Shown here in pieces: positions 37,711 to 47,564 of a DNA stretch of 64,000 nucleotides; position 1 is the stretch's first letter; each line of letters begins with the position of its first letter. The notes beneath the pieces are model-generated. The model saw only the letters and a program-made list of their open reading frames with translations, did no database searches and was not told the DNA's origin. The translations under genes were made by a program, and so were the position numbers. This stretch comes from an uncultured Trichococcus sp. (GTDB taxonomy: Bacteria > Bacillota > Bacilli > Lactobacillales > Aerococcaceae), in NCBI RefSeq assembly GCF_963667775.1, contig NZ_OY764015.1:433501-497500 (forward strand), written 5' to 3'.

Positions 37711-39095
37711 TGAATAACAAAGAACTTGCAGAAAAAATACTGGCACTTGTTGGGGGAAGACAAAATGTGAAGTCGGTTGCGCATTGTGCAACGAGACTGC
37801 GCATCATAACAAAAGATAAAGAGGCAATCGATGTAGAAGGGATCGAGTCCCTCGAGAAAGTCAAAGGTAGTTTTTACAATTCGGGCCAATATCAGATCAT
37901 CCTGGGGACGGGGCTTGTGAACAAAGTCTACGATGAATTTGCGCCTTTGGTTGAAAATTCTGGAAGCCAAGCGTCTGCCGATACGCAGGAAGACCAAAAA
38001 ATGACGCTGAAAAGCGCGATTCGGATTTTTGGCGATGTTTTCGTGCCGATCATACCAGTATTGGTGGCGACAGGATTATTTATGGGTCTCAGAGGATTGG
38101 TGACACAGGAAGCAATCTTGGGGCTTATCGGCTTAACCCCTAGCGATATTCCGCAGCAATTCTTGTTGTTCACACAAATTTTGACGGATACGGCTTTCGC
38201 CTTTCTGCCTGCTTTGGTGGCTTGGTCCACGTTCAGAATATTCGGCGGAACTCCTATATTGGGAATCGTACTTGGGTTGATGTTAGTCAGCTCGGTGTTG
38301 CCGAATGCTTATGAGGTCGGACAACAAGCAGCTGAGCCTTTAGTGTTTTTCGGTTTCATCAAAGTTGTCGGGTATCAGGGATCGGTCCTGCCGGCCTTTG
38401 TCACGGGCATCATCGGTTCAAAAATTGAACGTGCATTGAAGCGGAAAATTCCGGATTCTTTGGACTTGATCATCACACCGTTTTTGACCTTGCTTCTTGG
38501 ACTGATTGTTGCGCTGTTCATCATTGGACCGATATTCCATGAGGTCGAATTGGGCGTACTGCATATAGTGGAATCCTTGTTGACGCTGCCGTTCGGAATT
38601 GGCGGACTGATTTACGGGAGCTTCGGACAATTGCTTGGCATTTTCGGTATCCATCATATCCTGAATTTCCTGGAAATAAGTATGTTGAGTCAAACCGGTT
38701 GGAACATGCTCAATCCTATCGGAACTTGCGGGAATATAGCACAGGCTGGTGCGGTTTTGGCTGTTGCAATCAAGACAACCTCACCAAAAATCAAACAAAT
38801 TGCTTATCCATCCGCTTTTTCGGCGGCGTTGGGTATTACAGAACCGGCTGTTTTCGGTGTGACTTTGCGTCTGGTAAAACCGTTTGTGATGTCGATGATA
38901 GGCGGCGGTGTGGGCGGCTTCCTGGCTTCCCTATTGAATCTGCGCGCAACCGGAATGGCATTGACTGGCATCCCTGGAACCTTGCTTTATTTGAATGAAC
39001 AATTGCCATTCTATATCCTTGTCAACCTCGTAGCGTTCAGTGTCTCCTTTGCATTAACTTGGTTTTTTGGCTACAAGAAAGACGATACATTCTAA
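37710..39095 (+). CDS. scrA: Sucrose-specific PTS enzyme IIBC
   Basis: Imports sucrose with phosphorylation. EIIB domain at residues 1-85 with the phosphocysteine in HCATRLRII; EIIC domain of about eight to ten membrane segments from about 100 to 455, with IRIFGDVFVPIIPVL and GITEPAVFGVTLR motifs. No IIA domain is attached (461 residues), so a separate IIA-Glc protein must serve it. Second gene of scrBA. Confidence 0.95.
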   Translation: MNNKELAEKILALVGGRQNVKSVAHCATRLRIITKDKEAIDVEGIESLEKVKGSFYNSGQYQIILGTGLVNKVYDEFAPLVENSGSQASADTQEDQKMTLKSAIRIFGDVFVPIIPVLVATGLFMGLRGLVTQEAILGLIGLTPSDIPQQFLLFTQILTDTAFAFLPALVAWSTFRIFGGTPILGIVLGLMLVSSVLPNAYEVGQQAAEPLVFFGFIKVVGYQGSVLPAFVTGIIGSKIERALKRKIPDSLDLIITPFLTLLLGLIVALFIIGPIFHEVELGVLHIVESLLTLPFGIGGLIYGSFGQLLGIFGIHHILNFLEISMLSQTGWNMLNPIGTCGNIAQAGAVLAVAIKTTSPKIKQIAYPSAFSAALGITEPAVFGVTLRLVKPFVMSMIGGGVGGFLASLLNLRATGMALTGIPGTLLYLNEQLPFYILVNLVAFSVSFALTWFFGYKKDDTF

Positions 39096-39125
39096 AAAAG
39101 CTTATTGATGGCTGAAAAGTGAAAA

Positions 39126-39188
39126 TAACCCCTGCTTCTGATTGTACGCTTGATGCGTGTACAATTTGAGGCGGGGATTTTTTTTGGA
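39126..39188. terminator. Terminator after scrA
   Basis: CCCCTGCTTC pairs imperfectly with GAGGCGGGG, with an inner TTGTAC/GTACAA stem, then eight T. Confidence 0.7.
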
Positions 39189-39309
39189 ATGATTTGCAGC
39201 GGGAATGAGAATGATGCCTGCTGGTCCTTCAATCACGCGATTTGCCCTGAAGTGCACTCCATGGTTTATAATGAATGCATAGACTAAGCACAAGAGAGAA
39301 GTGAAGAAG

Positions 39310-39759
39310 ATGAACAGCAAAGAAGTATCGCAGCTATTTGATTTGCCGATCGATACAATCAGATATTACGAGAGGGTGGGTGTGATTCCGCCGATAACGC
39401 GCGACAAAAATGGCTACCGCATCTATGCCAAACGGGATCTCAATTGGATTTTTCTGGCAAAGAGTTTGCGCAAAGCGGGCTTGTCGATCGAGTCGCTGAT
39501 TGAGTTCGCAACCTTGGCGCAATCGAAGGAGAGTAATGTTCGGGCAGCCCAAAAACAGATTCTGCAGGATCAGTTGACGGAAATCAATGCCAAGCTGGAA
39601 GAAATGATGCATGCAAGGGATCTGCTGGAGTACAAGATCGAGACGTTTGATGATCATGTCGCTAAAATCAATGCCGGTGAACTGAGTGATGACGAGGTTG
39701 AAGAGCTCTGGACGATGAAACATTTCAAAAAACAAGAAATACCGCTTGCTGTGGAGTAA
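39310..39759 (+). CDS. MerR-family transcriptional regulator
   Basis: 149 residues: winged HTH (VSQLFDLPIDTIRYYERVGVIPP and NGYRIYAKRDL) and a long dimer helix (LTEINAKLEEMMHARDLLEYKIE). No metal-binding Cys cluster, so a small-molecule type. It lies 54 bases upstream of an aldo/keto reductase gene on the same strand and probably controls it, an arrangement common in Firmicutes. Confidence 0.9.
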   Translation: MNSKEVSQLFDLPIDTIRYYERVGVIPPITRDKNGYRIYAKRDLNWIFLAKSLRKAGLSIESLIEFATLAQSKESNVRAAQKQILQDQLTEINAKLEEMMHARDLLEYKIETFDDHVAKINAGELSDDEVEELWTMKHFKKQEIPLAVE

Positions 39760-39768
39760 ACTTCATAG

Positions 39769-40665
<897 letters not shown>

Positions 40666-40705
40666 GGATGTAAAAACAATTCTGAACTGAATAACGAGCG
40701 TGATA

Positions 40706-40745
40706 GAAAAAAACAGAAATCCTTTATCCGGATTTCTGTTTTTCA
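40706..40745. terminator. Bidirectional terminator between reductase and carD
   Basis: AAAACAGAAATCC pairs with GGATTTCTGTTTT, with A run on the left and T run on the right. Confidence 0.85.
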
Positions 40746-40757
40746 TTTAAAGTGTTT

Positions 40758-41276
40758 TTACTTGCTTAAGCTTAATTCGATTGCCGAAACTTTTTCTTCG
40801 ACGTAAGCTTTTACGTCGTTTTTTGGCATCTCCAACACGACCGCGAATTCGCCGTAAAGCATGTCTTCGGCTTTTTTCATGTAGCGTTTGTCGGTTTCAG
40901 AAACCTTTTTATTTTTTGTGGCAGCAATCTGGTTCTTGAGGTAGACCGTTTTGATCACCTGGATCAGGTATTTGCAATCATGACGTTCCATGGCTTTATC
41001 ATAATGTTCGGAAAGCAGATTCGCACTGCTGTATAGGATATCCGTTTCGATTGTAGGAATCTGTTCGATGATTTCTTGCGCGTCATCGGCCGAAATGACG
41101 GGACGCATAAATACTTTCGTATCAACGGGTGTGAATACTGTTCCGTTACGGTACAGGGGCTTCAGAACGTAATAGAGACGATCATTTGCGACAGAAGTGA
41201 CATTCATAACTTCGAGTGCTTCGACTCGGCAGACCCCTTCGTTTCCATACACTATCAAATCATTAACTTTGTACAT
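40758..41276 (-). CDS. CarD-family RNA polymerase-binding regulator
   Basis: 172 residues: N-terminal Tudor-like RNA-polymerase-interaction domain (MYKVNDLIVYGNEGVCRV) and helical C-terminal part. CarD/CdnL proteins stabilise open promoter complexes. GGAGG lies 5 bases before the ATG at 41276; an extension upstream is not supported. Confidence 0.92.
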   Translation of the reverse strand: MYKVNDLIVYGNEGVCRVEALEVMNVTSVANDRLYYVLKPLYRNGTVFTPVDTKVFMRPVISADDAQEIIEQIPTIETDILYSSANLLSEHYDKAMERHDCKYLIQVIKTVYLKNQIAATKNKKVSETDKRYMKKAEDMLYGEFAVVLEMPKNDVKAYVEEKVSAIELSLSK

Positions 41277-41521
41277 GTAATCCTCCATATCTTTTCCAAA
41301 AGCAACAAAAAAAGCGAGCAGATTTTGACAACAGGACTTACGTTCGTCAAAACAACACGTTGTATAGATATTATACCAAATTTTGACTGTTTTTGTAAGA
41401 GGTGATTTCAATAAAAGTATTTGGTATATAGCTTTCATTGTAAAATGCTGTTCAAAAAGAAAATATAAGGAAATCCACGACCACGTTTTGCTCACAGATT
41501 TGTTCGGAAAAATTAGACTGG

Positions 41522-41655
41522 AATTCCCGGTGAGAGTCCGTTCACCGGGATTCGGCCAGCAGAATAGGGTCTATTTCCCGGTGAACTTAGCTTCACCGGG
41601 AAATAGATGATAAAGTACAGCAAAATACCCGATGAAACCCTCTTCACCGGGTATT
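41522..41655. repeat. Array of three hairpins with CCCGGTGAA/TTCACCGGG stems
   Basis: Units at 41522-41552, 41571-41606 and 41624-41655, about 50 bases apart. Each pairs (A/T)TTCCCGGTGA or ATACCCGATGA with TTCACCGGG(A/T)AT; the loops differ. The stems share sequence while flanks do not, which indicates a mobile or amplified palindromic repeat. A related array occurs at 45965-46095. Confidence 0.8.
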
Positions 41656-41689
41656 TGCGCTATTCCATGATTTTTGGAATGAGGGACTG

Positions 41690-42672
41690 TCACTCGAACA
41701 GCGTTTTTCCATCGCTGGCGATGACGTCCTTGTACCAGAAGTAGCTATCCTTCTTGTAGCGCTTAAGGGAAGGTTCGACGGCTTCTTCGTACTGGTCGAC
41801 ATAGACGAAGCCGTAGCGTTTTTGGTAGCCGTTCAGCCAGCTGAGCAGATCGGTGAACGACCATGTGCAGTAGGCGAGCACTTCCGAGCCTTCTTCGATC
41901 GCCAGTTTGATTTCCTTGAGGTGTTCCGATAGATAGGCAATCCGGTAAGGGTCATGGATGCTGCCGTCCTCCTCGAGCGTATCGAAAGCGCCGAGGCCGT
42001 TTTCGGAAATGATGATCGGCAGGTCATAGCGGCTCGTGATGTCGCGGCAGCCGATGCGGATGCCGACCGGATCGATGGTCCAATCCCAATCGGTCGTCGG
42101 CAGATTGGGATTCAGCGGATTTTTGTACAACCCGGGAACGCCCGGAATGGTCATCGAACCTTTTTCGCCGGTTGTGTTGAACACGCCGCTGCTGTAGACG
42201 CCGTCCATCGGATTGTATTCGACCGTGTCGCTGCGGTAATAGTTGACGCCCATGAAATCGACATGCTTGGCGGCTTCCGCCAGCAATTCCGCATCGCCCG
42301 GCTCGAATTCAGGTGCCACGCCTTTTGTCTGCAAGTACTTCATGGCCGCTTTGGGATAGCGTCCATATGCGTAAACATCCATCCACCAATAGTTTTTCAG
42401 ATCGTCATAATCCATTTTGGCTACGACGTTTTCCGGCTTGCAGTCGATGGCGTAGCTCGGATGCAGGGCGAAGCTCGCGCCGATCATGCCGTCGGGAACC
42501 AGATCCTGGAAAGCCAACACGGCCTCGGCATGCGCCAAGAAGACGTTATGGTTCACTAGGCAGTAGACTTTTTCTTCGCCGCCCATCCGCGTGAAGATGT
42601 TCTGCTCGTTGATCGTGATCCGGTATTTCACTTTGCTGCCGTACGCCTCGAACAAAGTCACGGCGTATTTCT
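41690..42672 (-). pseudogene. 6-phospho-beta-glucosidase, GH1, missing N-terminus
   Basis: About 325 codons remain of a normal ~480. The acid/base Glu is kept in ITINEQN and the nucleophile Glu in IISENGLG. The 6-phosphate-binding loop region near YKKDSYFWYKDV is also present. The family similarity begins at TLFEAYGSKV; the upstream sequence is unrelated. The deleted N-terminus contributes barrel strands and substrate contacts, so no active enzyme is expected. The break is next to a decayed toxin gene. Confidence 0.9.
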
Positions 42673-42729
42673 TGTGTATGAATAGTTTAGATTATCTATT
42701 TTGAAATGATTAATCTTCCTGATTTCAAA

Positions 42730-43019
42730 TCAAAAGACATCCGCATGTGTTCCTGTCCGGATGAAAACGACTAGATTTTCGTCAGGGTAATATTTGTAAA
42801 TTAGCAACCAGTCACTTTTCGGCCAGAAATGTGGCATTCCCAACAATTGTGAAAATCTTTTGTTGGCTCTAATAGATGGGCACGATATTCGTCTTCCGGC
42901 AAAGGAACTTCTTCGGCGATCATCTTCATGGCCGATTTCAGTCTTTCAAGTTTGTAATTTCTCTTCTGCAATCGCTAGATATCTTTTTTAAATTTGGTTG
43001 ACTGCTGCATCTCGAGCAT
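42730..43019 (-). pseudogene. YafQ/RelE-type toxin, broken
   Basis: The frame starts MLEMQQSTKFKKDI 5 bases after the antitoxin stop, then meets TAG at 42977-42975 (codon 15). It continues RLQKRNYKLERLKSAM, typical of YafQ, and after a one-base shift near 42830 reads WPKSDWLLIYKYYPDE and FIRTGTHADVF, the normal end with the catalytic-region residues. Two independent lesions make a functional toxin unlikely. Confidence 0.88.
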
Positions 43020-43024
43020 ATCTT

Positions 43025-43312
43025 CTATTCCTCTGAGATGTCAGCGAAAAGCTCGTCGACGGAAGCATATTTATTTCCTGTTTTGTTTTTGATCATTTCA
43101 TCAGATTCTTGGATAGCGGCTAGGGTTTCACTATTGAATGCAGGTTGCTTTGGTTGGAATGGCAAACCGTTTTCAGCTATTACTTGTCTTAAAAATACAT
43201 TGATGGCGGTACTTGTATCCATGCCTAGATTGTTCAATACGGCTGCCGCTTTTCTTTTGGTTGTTTCATCAATTCTAACCTGAATTGTGGTTTTCTTTAC
43301 TTTAGTGACCAT
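43025..43312 (-). CDS. RelB/DinJ-family antitoxin
   Basis: 95 residues: N-terminal ribbon-helix-helix (TTIQVRIDETTKRKAAAVLNNLG) for DNA and toxin binding, and a charged C-terminal tail that would wrap the toxin. AGGAGG lies 9 bases before the ATG. The antitoxin appears intact while its toxin partner is broken. Confidence 0.92.
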   Translation of the reverse strand: MVTKVKKTTIQVRIDETTKRKAAAVLNNLGMDTSTAINVFLRQVIAENGLPFQPKQPAFNSETLAAIQESDEMIKNKTGNKYASVDELFADISEE

Positions 43313-43343
43313 TCGGGCCCCCTCCTTTATTTTTCGTTATATG

Positions 43344-43361
43344 ACATTGTACGCCCAATGT
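43344..43361. promoter_or_regulatory. Palindromic operator of the toxin-antitoxin operon
   Basis: ACATTG-TACGCC-CAATGT is a perfect inverted repeat about 32 bases upstream of the antitoxin start, in the promoter region, fitting autoregulation by a ribbon-helix-helix antitoxin. Confidence 0.6.
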
Positions 43362-43540
43362 AAATACGGAAGCAATGAGAAATGACTGGTTTCGAATCAA
43401 TGTTGACCTGTTGTTTGACTTTGCTTGAGGAAGCTACGCTTGGAGGAGCACATCATAAGAATTCCTGAATAATCAGTTGCTGATGTATTATAATATTCCA
43501 CCAAAAAGTGCTATCCTATTGATAAGGAGTGTGAGGGAGC

Positions 43541-43870
43541 ATGGGTGAGGATCTTGAGTTGGTTATGATTTTGGCGAGCATCGGAATCATCAGTGCATTT
43601 GGGTATCTGGTCTTTAATTGGGTTTTGAATTTGACTGCTGTGGAGGTTACCGAAAACGCCAAATTGATCGGGAAAGATACGGAGAGTGCGAGTCACATGA
43701 ACGGGGACTCTTTGATGACGACAACAAGCTATGTGATGACCTTTGAAGTGGAAGGTGGCGAACGCATCACTTTCCGTGTCGGCAGAGGGGTATACCGCAA
43801 GTATGTCATCGGCGATTATGGGCGGCTGACGTACAAAAGAAAATGGTTCAGACAATTTGAACGGATTTGA
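43541..43870 (+). CDS. Small membrane-anchored protein, DUF2500-like
   Basis: 109 residues: one N-terminal membrane helix (LVMILASIGIISAFGYLVFNWVL) and a small beta-rich domain with TSYVMTFEVEGGERITFRV and YVIGDYGRLTYKRKWF, resembling DUF2500 proteins. Function unknown. It stands alone before the preQ1 leader. Confidence 0.7.
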   Translation: MGEDLELVMILASIGIISAFGYLVFNWVLNLTAVEVTENAKLIGKDTESASHMNGDSLMTTTSYVMTFEVEGGERITFRVGRGVYRKYVIGDYGRLTYKRKWFRQFERI

Positions 43871-43956
43871 GATGACTTCACCTGCTTTTTATTCCTGACG
43901 AAGCTTGACTATCCATTTTTCCTGTAGTAGTCTGTATGGGTATCAAAAACAGAATA

Positions 43957-44056
43957 AGACAGTTCGTAACCATCCTGTCTCAAATCAAAACTAGGACCTG
44001 ACTGCTGCTTATTTGAAGCGGTCGTTTGTTGATGGGCATAGTGTGCCCTTTTTTTG
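43957..44056 (+). promoter_or_regulatory. PreQ1-I riboswitch with terminator
   Basis: The aptamer P1 stem AGACAG/CTGTCT encloses TTCGTAACCATC, and the tail CAAATCAAAACTAGG has the A-rich AAACTA segment that forms the pseudoknot of class I preQ1 riboswitches. Downstream GGGCA-TAGTG-TGCCC followed by seven T (44034-44056) is the likely expression platform. PreQ1 binding would end transcription before queD, queE and folE. Confidence 0.85.
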
Positions 44057-44193
44057 TGCCCAAAAATATAAATGATATGCATATTTCGAAGCCATCAAAG
44101 ACAAGGAAAGTTCTGGGAAGACGGATCGGCAGAACGGCAGTAGCGCCTAAAAGTGGCGGTGCTGCGGACAACTTTAGGGGGAGAAATAAAAAA

Positions 44194-44625
44194 ATGTATA
44201 TGTTAAAAACAGAGCACAGCTTCGACAGCGCTCATTTTCTTGCTGGCTATGCAGGCAAATGCGCAAACATCCACGGCCACAGATGGCGGGTCGAAATCGA
44301 GGTTCAATCGGAAGAATTGGTCGCATCCGGCCAACTGGATGGAATGATAGTGGATTTCGGGGATTTGAAAAAGGATCTCAAGGCCGCCGTGGATCACTTG
44401 GATCACGCGCTGATCATCGAGCAGGGGACCATGCGGGACCAAACGCTGCAGTGCATCAAGGAAGACGGTTTTGCCGTCATCGAATTCCCGTTCCGGCCGA
44501 CAGCCGAAAATTTCGCCGCCTATTTCTACAGAACGATGGCCGGTTTGGGCTATGATGTAAAGCGCGCCACCGTTTATGAAACACCGACAAACAGCGCCGC
44601 TTATGAAGAAAGCGGGGTAAGATAA
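44194..44625 (+). CDS. queD: 6-carboxytetrahydropterin synthase
   Basis: Second step of queuosine precursor synthesis, from dihydroneopterin triphosphate. 143 residues; zinc ligands in FDSAHF and NIHGHRW, catalytic Cys in GKCANIHGH, and ETPTNSAAYE near the end. ATG at 44194 follows AGGGGGA. The queE ATG follows its stop directly. Confidence 0.95.
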   Translation: MYMLKTEHSFDSAHFLAGYAGKCANIHGHRWRVEIEVQSEELVASGQLDGMIVDFGDLKKDLKAAVDHLDHALIIEQGTMRDQTLQCIKEDGFAVIEFPFRPTAENFAAYFYRTMAGLGYDVKRATVYETPTNSAAYEESGVR

Positions 44626-45291
44626 ATGGTATTACAGGTAGTTGAAAAATTCGTCAGCATCAATGGCGAAGGCCGCAGGTGCGGGCAATTGGCGACCTTT
44701 ATCCGCTTCGCGGGATGCAATCTGAACTGCGGTTATTGCGACACCGCCTGGGCAAACGACAGAAAAGTCGCATTCGATCCGATGACGGCCGAGGAGGTCT
44801 ACGCCTATATCAAGGACACGCAGGTCACGAACGTCACCCTGACCGGTGGAGAGCCGCTGTTGCAGCAGGACATGGGCGAACTTTTGGAGTTGCTGGCGCA
44901 GGATCCGGAACTCTATGTCGAGATCGAGACGAACGGCAGCGTGTTGTTGAGCAAATTTTCGGATCTGGAAAACCCGCCTAGCTTCACGATGGACTACAAG
45001 CTTCCTTCCAGTGGGATGGAGCGCATGATGGCGTTGGGAAATTTCGATTATTTGACAGAGAAGGATACGGTCAAATTTGTATCAGGAAGCATGGCGGACC
45101 TGGAGAAAGCCCGGGAATTGATCAACAAATATAAACTTACCGAAAAAACCAGCATCTTTATCAGCCCGGTGTTCGGGGAAATCGAGCTGGAAAGCATCGT
45201 TGATTTCATGAAGGATAACCAGATGAATGGGGTCAACATGCAGGTGCAGCTCCACAAAATCATCTGGGATCCGAACGAGAGAGGGGTTTAG
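44626..45291 (+). CDS. queE: 7-carboxy-7-deazaguanine synthase
   Basis: Radical-SAM ring contraction enzyme, 221 residues. The cluster motif is GCNLNCGYCDT (CX3CX2C), followed by the NVTLTGGEPLLQ motif. Third step of the pathway. It is followed by folE after 3 bases. Confidence 0.95.
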   Translation: MVLQVVEKFVSINGEGRRCGQLATFIRFAGCNLNCGYCDTAWANDRKVAFDPMTAEEVYAYIKDTQVTNVTLTGGEPLLQQDMGELLELLAQDPELYVEIETNGSVLLSKFSDLENPPSFTMDYKLPSSGMERMMALGNFDYLTEKDTVKFVSGSMADLEKARELINKYKLTEKTSIFISPVFGEIELESIVDFMKDNQMNGVNMQVQLHKIIWDPNERGV

Positions 45292-45294
45292 AAT

Positions 45295-45906
45295 ATGGCA
45301 ATCGATACATTAGCAATCGAAGAGCACATCTGGGGGATCCTGATTGCCCTGGGAGACGATCCCGAAAGAGAGGGCCTCAAAGATACGCCGAAACGGGTGG
45401 CCAAAATGTGCGAGGACATCTACAAAGGGATGTGCTACACGAACGATGAGATCGCAGAAATGCTGAACACCACTTTCGAGGATGATTTGGTTTTGGGCGA
45501 TGCCGAAAACGATTTGGTCTTCATGAAGGACATCGAGATATTCAGCCACTGTGAGCATCATCTGGCGTTGATGTACAATATGAAGGTGGCGGTCGCTTAT
45601 GTTCCTCAAGAGAAAGTCATCGGCTTGAGCAAAATTGCCCGGATCGCCGATATGGCGGGCCGCAGGTTGCAGTTGCAGGAAAGGATCGGCACTGACATTG
45701 CGGAAATTCTGCAGAAGATCACCGAAACGGAGGACGTGGCCGTCATCATCCAAGGCGAACACGCCTGCATGACCACCCGCGGTATCCAGAAGCCCGGTGC
45801 GAAGACCATCACGACTACGCTGCGTGGGCGCTTCAACACCGATCCGATGCTGAACAATAAGCTGATGATGCTGTATACGAAAGATGGATCGAATCAGTTT
45901 GGCTGA
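45295..45906 (+). CDS. folE: GTP cyclohydrolase I
   Basis: Makes dihydroneopterin triphosphate for both folate and queuosine. 203 residues; zinc site in FSHCEHHL and [11 protein letters not shown], and PERFF-like GLSKIARI. Within the preQ1-controlled operon it supplies QueD. The fourth gene, queC, is not in this window. Confidence 0.95.
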   Translation: MAIDTLAIEEHIWGILIALGDDPEREGLKDTPKRVAKMCEDIYKGMCYTNDEIAEMLNTTFEDDLVLGDAENDLVFMKDIEIFSHCEHHLALMYNMKVAVAYVPQEKVIGLSKIARIADMAGRRLQLQERIGTDIAEILQKITETEDVAVIIQGEHACMTTRGIQKPGAKTITTTLRGRFNTDPMLNNKLMMLYTKDGSNQFG

Positions 45907-45964
45907 GGTTAGCTGGCAATGTGTGGTTGAGCGGAGGATAGTGGGGAACGCGAACAGGCCCGGA

Positions 45965-46095
45965 TCTCCTGTGAAGGGTCTGTCACCGGAGGACAGTCGA
46001 AAAACACGGCGGCAACTCCTGCGAAGATCGCTTAACCGGAGAAGAATGAGATACTCGATATCTCACCTCCGGCCAATGCTGTTCTCACCGGAGGA
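45965..46095. repeat. Array of three hairpins with CTCC-G/CCGGAG stems
   Basis: Units at 45965-45993, 46016-46042 and 46065-46095, about 50 bases apart. Each pairs a CTCCTG(T/C)GAAG or CTCCGG segment with (C/T)ACCGGAGGA. The core CCGGTGA/TCACCGG is shared with the array at 41522-41655, with CTCC replacing CCC. It lies between folE and its terminator. Confidence 0.75.
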
Positions 46096-46130
46096 CGGAG
46101 TAACACAGCGGGCAATCAAGAACAAAAAAC

Positions 46131-46174
46131 ACAAGCATCCTGGCAACATCTAGCCAGGACGCTTGCGTTTTTTT
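46131..46174. terminator. Terminator between folE and the YdjM-like gene
   Basis: CAAGC-TCCTGGC pairs with GCCAGGA-GCTTGCG, then seven T; could serve both convergent genes. Confidence 0.85.
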
Positions 46175-46183
46175 GTTTTACCG

Positions 46184-46804
46184 CTATGAAAAGAAAGCCA
46201 ATCCCATTCTGCCGATCAACAGCAGTGTTTCAATGATGACCACCAGGCTACCGATTTTGAACAACCAGGCATTCACGATGCCGTTCGCGCTGCACAAACC
46301 GAGGCGGATGCCGCCGGGCAGCGGATAAAACAGCTTCACGCGCTTGTGGTTCAGCATATCGATCGCAATATGCGATGCCATCGCAACCGCGAAGTAAGGA
46401 ACCAACAGCGGGGACAGAATATAGATAGCCATGCTCAGCAAGGCCAGCCCGAGTATGGAATGAAGAAACGACCGATGAGGCTGTTCTTTTCCGAAGATGC
46501 AGATGCCCAGAAAAATGACGGTCCCGAAAAAGATCCGCGAGTAGGAGCTGTGATTCAGGATGGCGGAGAAGATCCCGAGCGACCATCGCGACTCAGCGAA
46601 CGCCAACAGGACCGATACCGCCAGGATCAAACCGAGAATCCAGTCCAGCGTCTGATGGGATTCCGAGGTGCTGACATCGATGTCGCTGATGACAGACCCG
46701 ACGATCGCTACGCCCAGACAGATAAATAGTTCTTTCAGCGTGGAGGGTTGTGTAACCAGCAAGCTGGCGGCAGTCCCAATCGCTACGTGTGTTTTTCCAG
46801 TCAT
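46184..46804 (-). CDS. YdjM-like membrane-bound metal-dependent hydrolase
   Basis: 206 residues with about five membrane segments and the family pattern MTGKTHVAIGTAASLL, SDIDV, HRSFLHSILGL and ASHIAIDMLNHKRVKLFYP, holding His and Asp residues thought to bind metal. ATG at 46804 follows AAAGGAT. Physiological role unknown. Confidence 0.88.
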   Translation of the reverse strand: MTGKTHVAIGTAASLLVTQPSTLKELFICLGVAIVGSVISDIDVSTSESHQTLDWILGLILAVSVLLAFAESRWSLGIFSAILNHSSYSRIFFGTVIFLGICIFGKEQPHRSFLHSILGLALLSMAIYILSPLLVPYFAVAMASHIAIDMLNHKRVKLFYPLPGGIRLGLCSANGIVNAWLFKIGSLVVIIETLLLIGRMGLAFFS

Positions 46805-47034
46805 GTTGAATCCTTTCAAAAATAAAATAAGCAAGAACGTTTGTTCCTGTCGTTGTTATCATATCCGATTCAGGGCCAAAAAGAAACAAGAACCTTGCGC
46901 AATCAGATGATTCACAATCCGACAAAGGCTGTTCTGTTTTAACTATCAAGCTTGTTCGATTTTGCGTGTTATCCAAACCCCACGGAAGATGGTACTCTTT
47001 CCTTATCAAATTTTAATAAACAGGGGGAACAGAT

Positions 47035-47475
47035 ATGCCAAATCAATTATTCAAAGTGACATCGACCAGTTTGCACGAAAATTACCAGGTGATCAACAAA
47101 GCCAGGGGTAAGTCCATCGTGCTGGATGAACCGGAAGCGTTCGGAGGAACGGACGTCGGCTTGAGCCCGGTGGAGGCGCTGCTTGCCGGATTGGGCAGCT
47201 GCAAAGCTATCGCCGGGCGGATGTTTGCCGAAAAGCTCGGCATCAAACTCCATGAACTTGAGATTGAAGTGAGCGGGAACCTGAACACGGACGGATTTTT
47301 GGGCGATGAGAATGTCAAAATCGGTTTTACTGACATTCATGCGGTCTACCGCATTAAAGCTGATAATACCGAAGAGGAGATCAGTCATTTCGTGGAGTTT
47401 GTGGAATCGCATTGCCCTGTCGGCGATACCTTGATCAAACCTGCCAGCATCAGCTTTGATACAACCATCATTTGA
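47035..47475 (+). CDS. OsmC-family peroxiredoxin-like protein
   Basis: 146 residues with the two conserved cysteines of OsmC/Ohr in GLGSCKAIAGRMFA and VESHCPVGDTL. OsmC proteins reduce organic hydroperoxides. GGGGGA lies before the ATG. Single gene with terminator. Confidence 0.92.
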   Translation: MPNQLFKVTSTSLHENYQVINKARGKSIVLDEPEAFGGTDVGLSPVEALLAGLGSCKAIAGRMFAEKLGIKLHELEIEVSGNLNTDGFLGDENVKIGFTDIHAVYRIKADNTEEEISHFVEFVESHCPVGDTLIKPASISFDTTII

Positions 47476-47482
47476 AAAAAAC

Positions 47483-47533
47483 GAAAAAGTGTCCCGACCG
47501 ATGCGGAAGTTGCATCGATCGGGACACTTTTTT
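47483..47533 (+). terminator. Intrinsic terminator after osmC-like gene
   Basis: AAAAAGTGTCCCGA pairs with TCGGGACACTTTTTTT, with an internal GATGC/GCATC stem. Confidence 0.92.
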
Positions 47534-47564
47534 TCTTGAATCTATCAAATGATAATACTGATCC

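Noticed and set aside
41522-41655. CRISPR array
   Set aside because: The units are palindromes with only three copies, variable stems and no cas genes.
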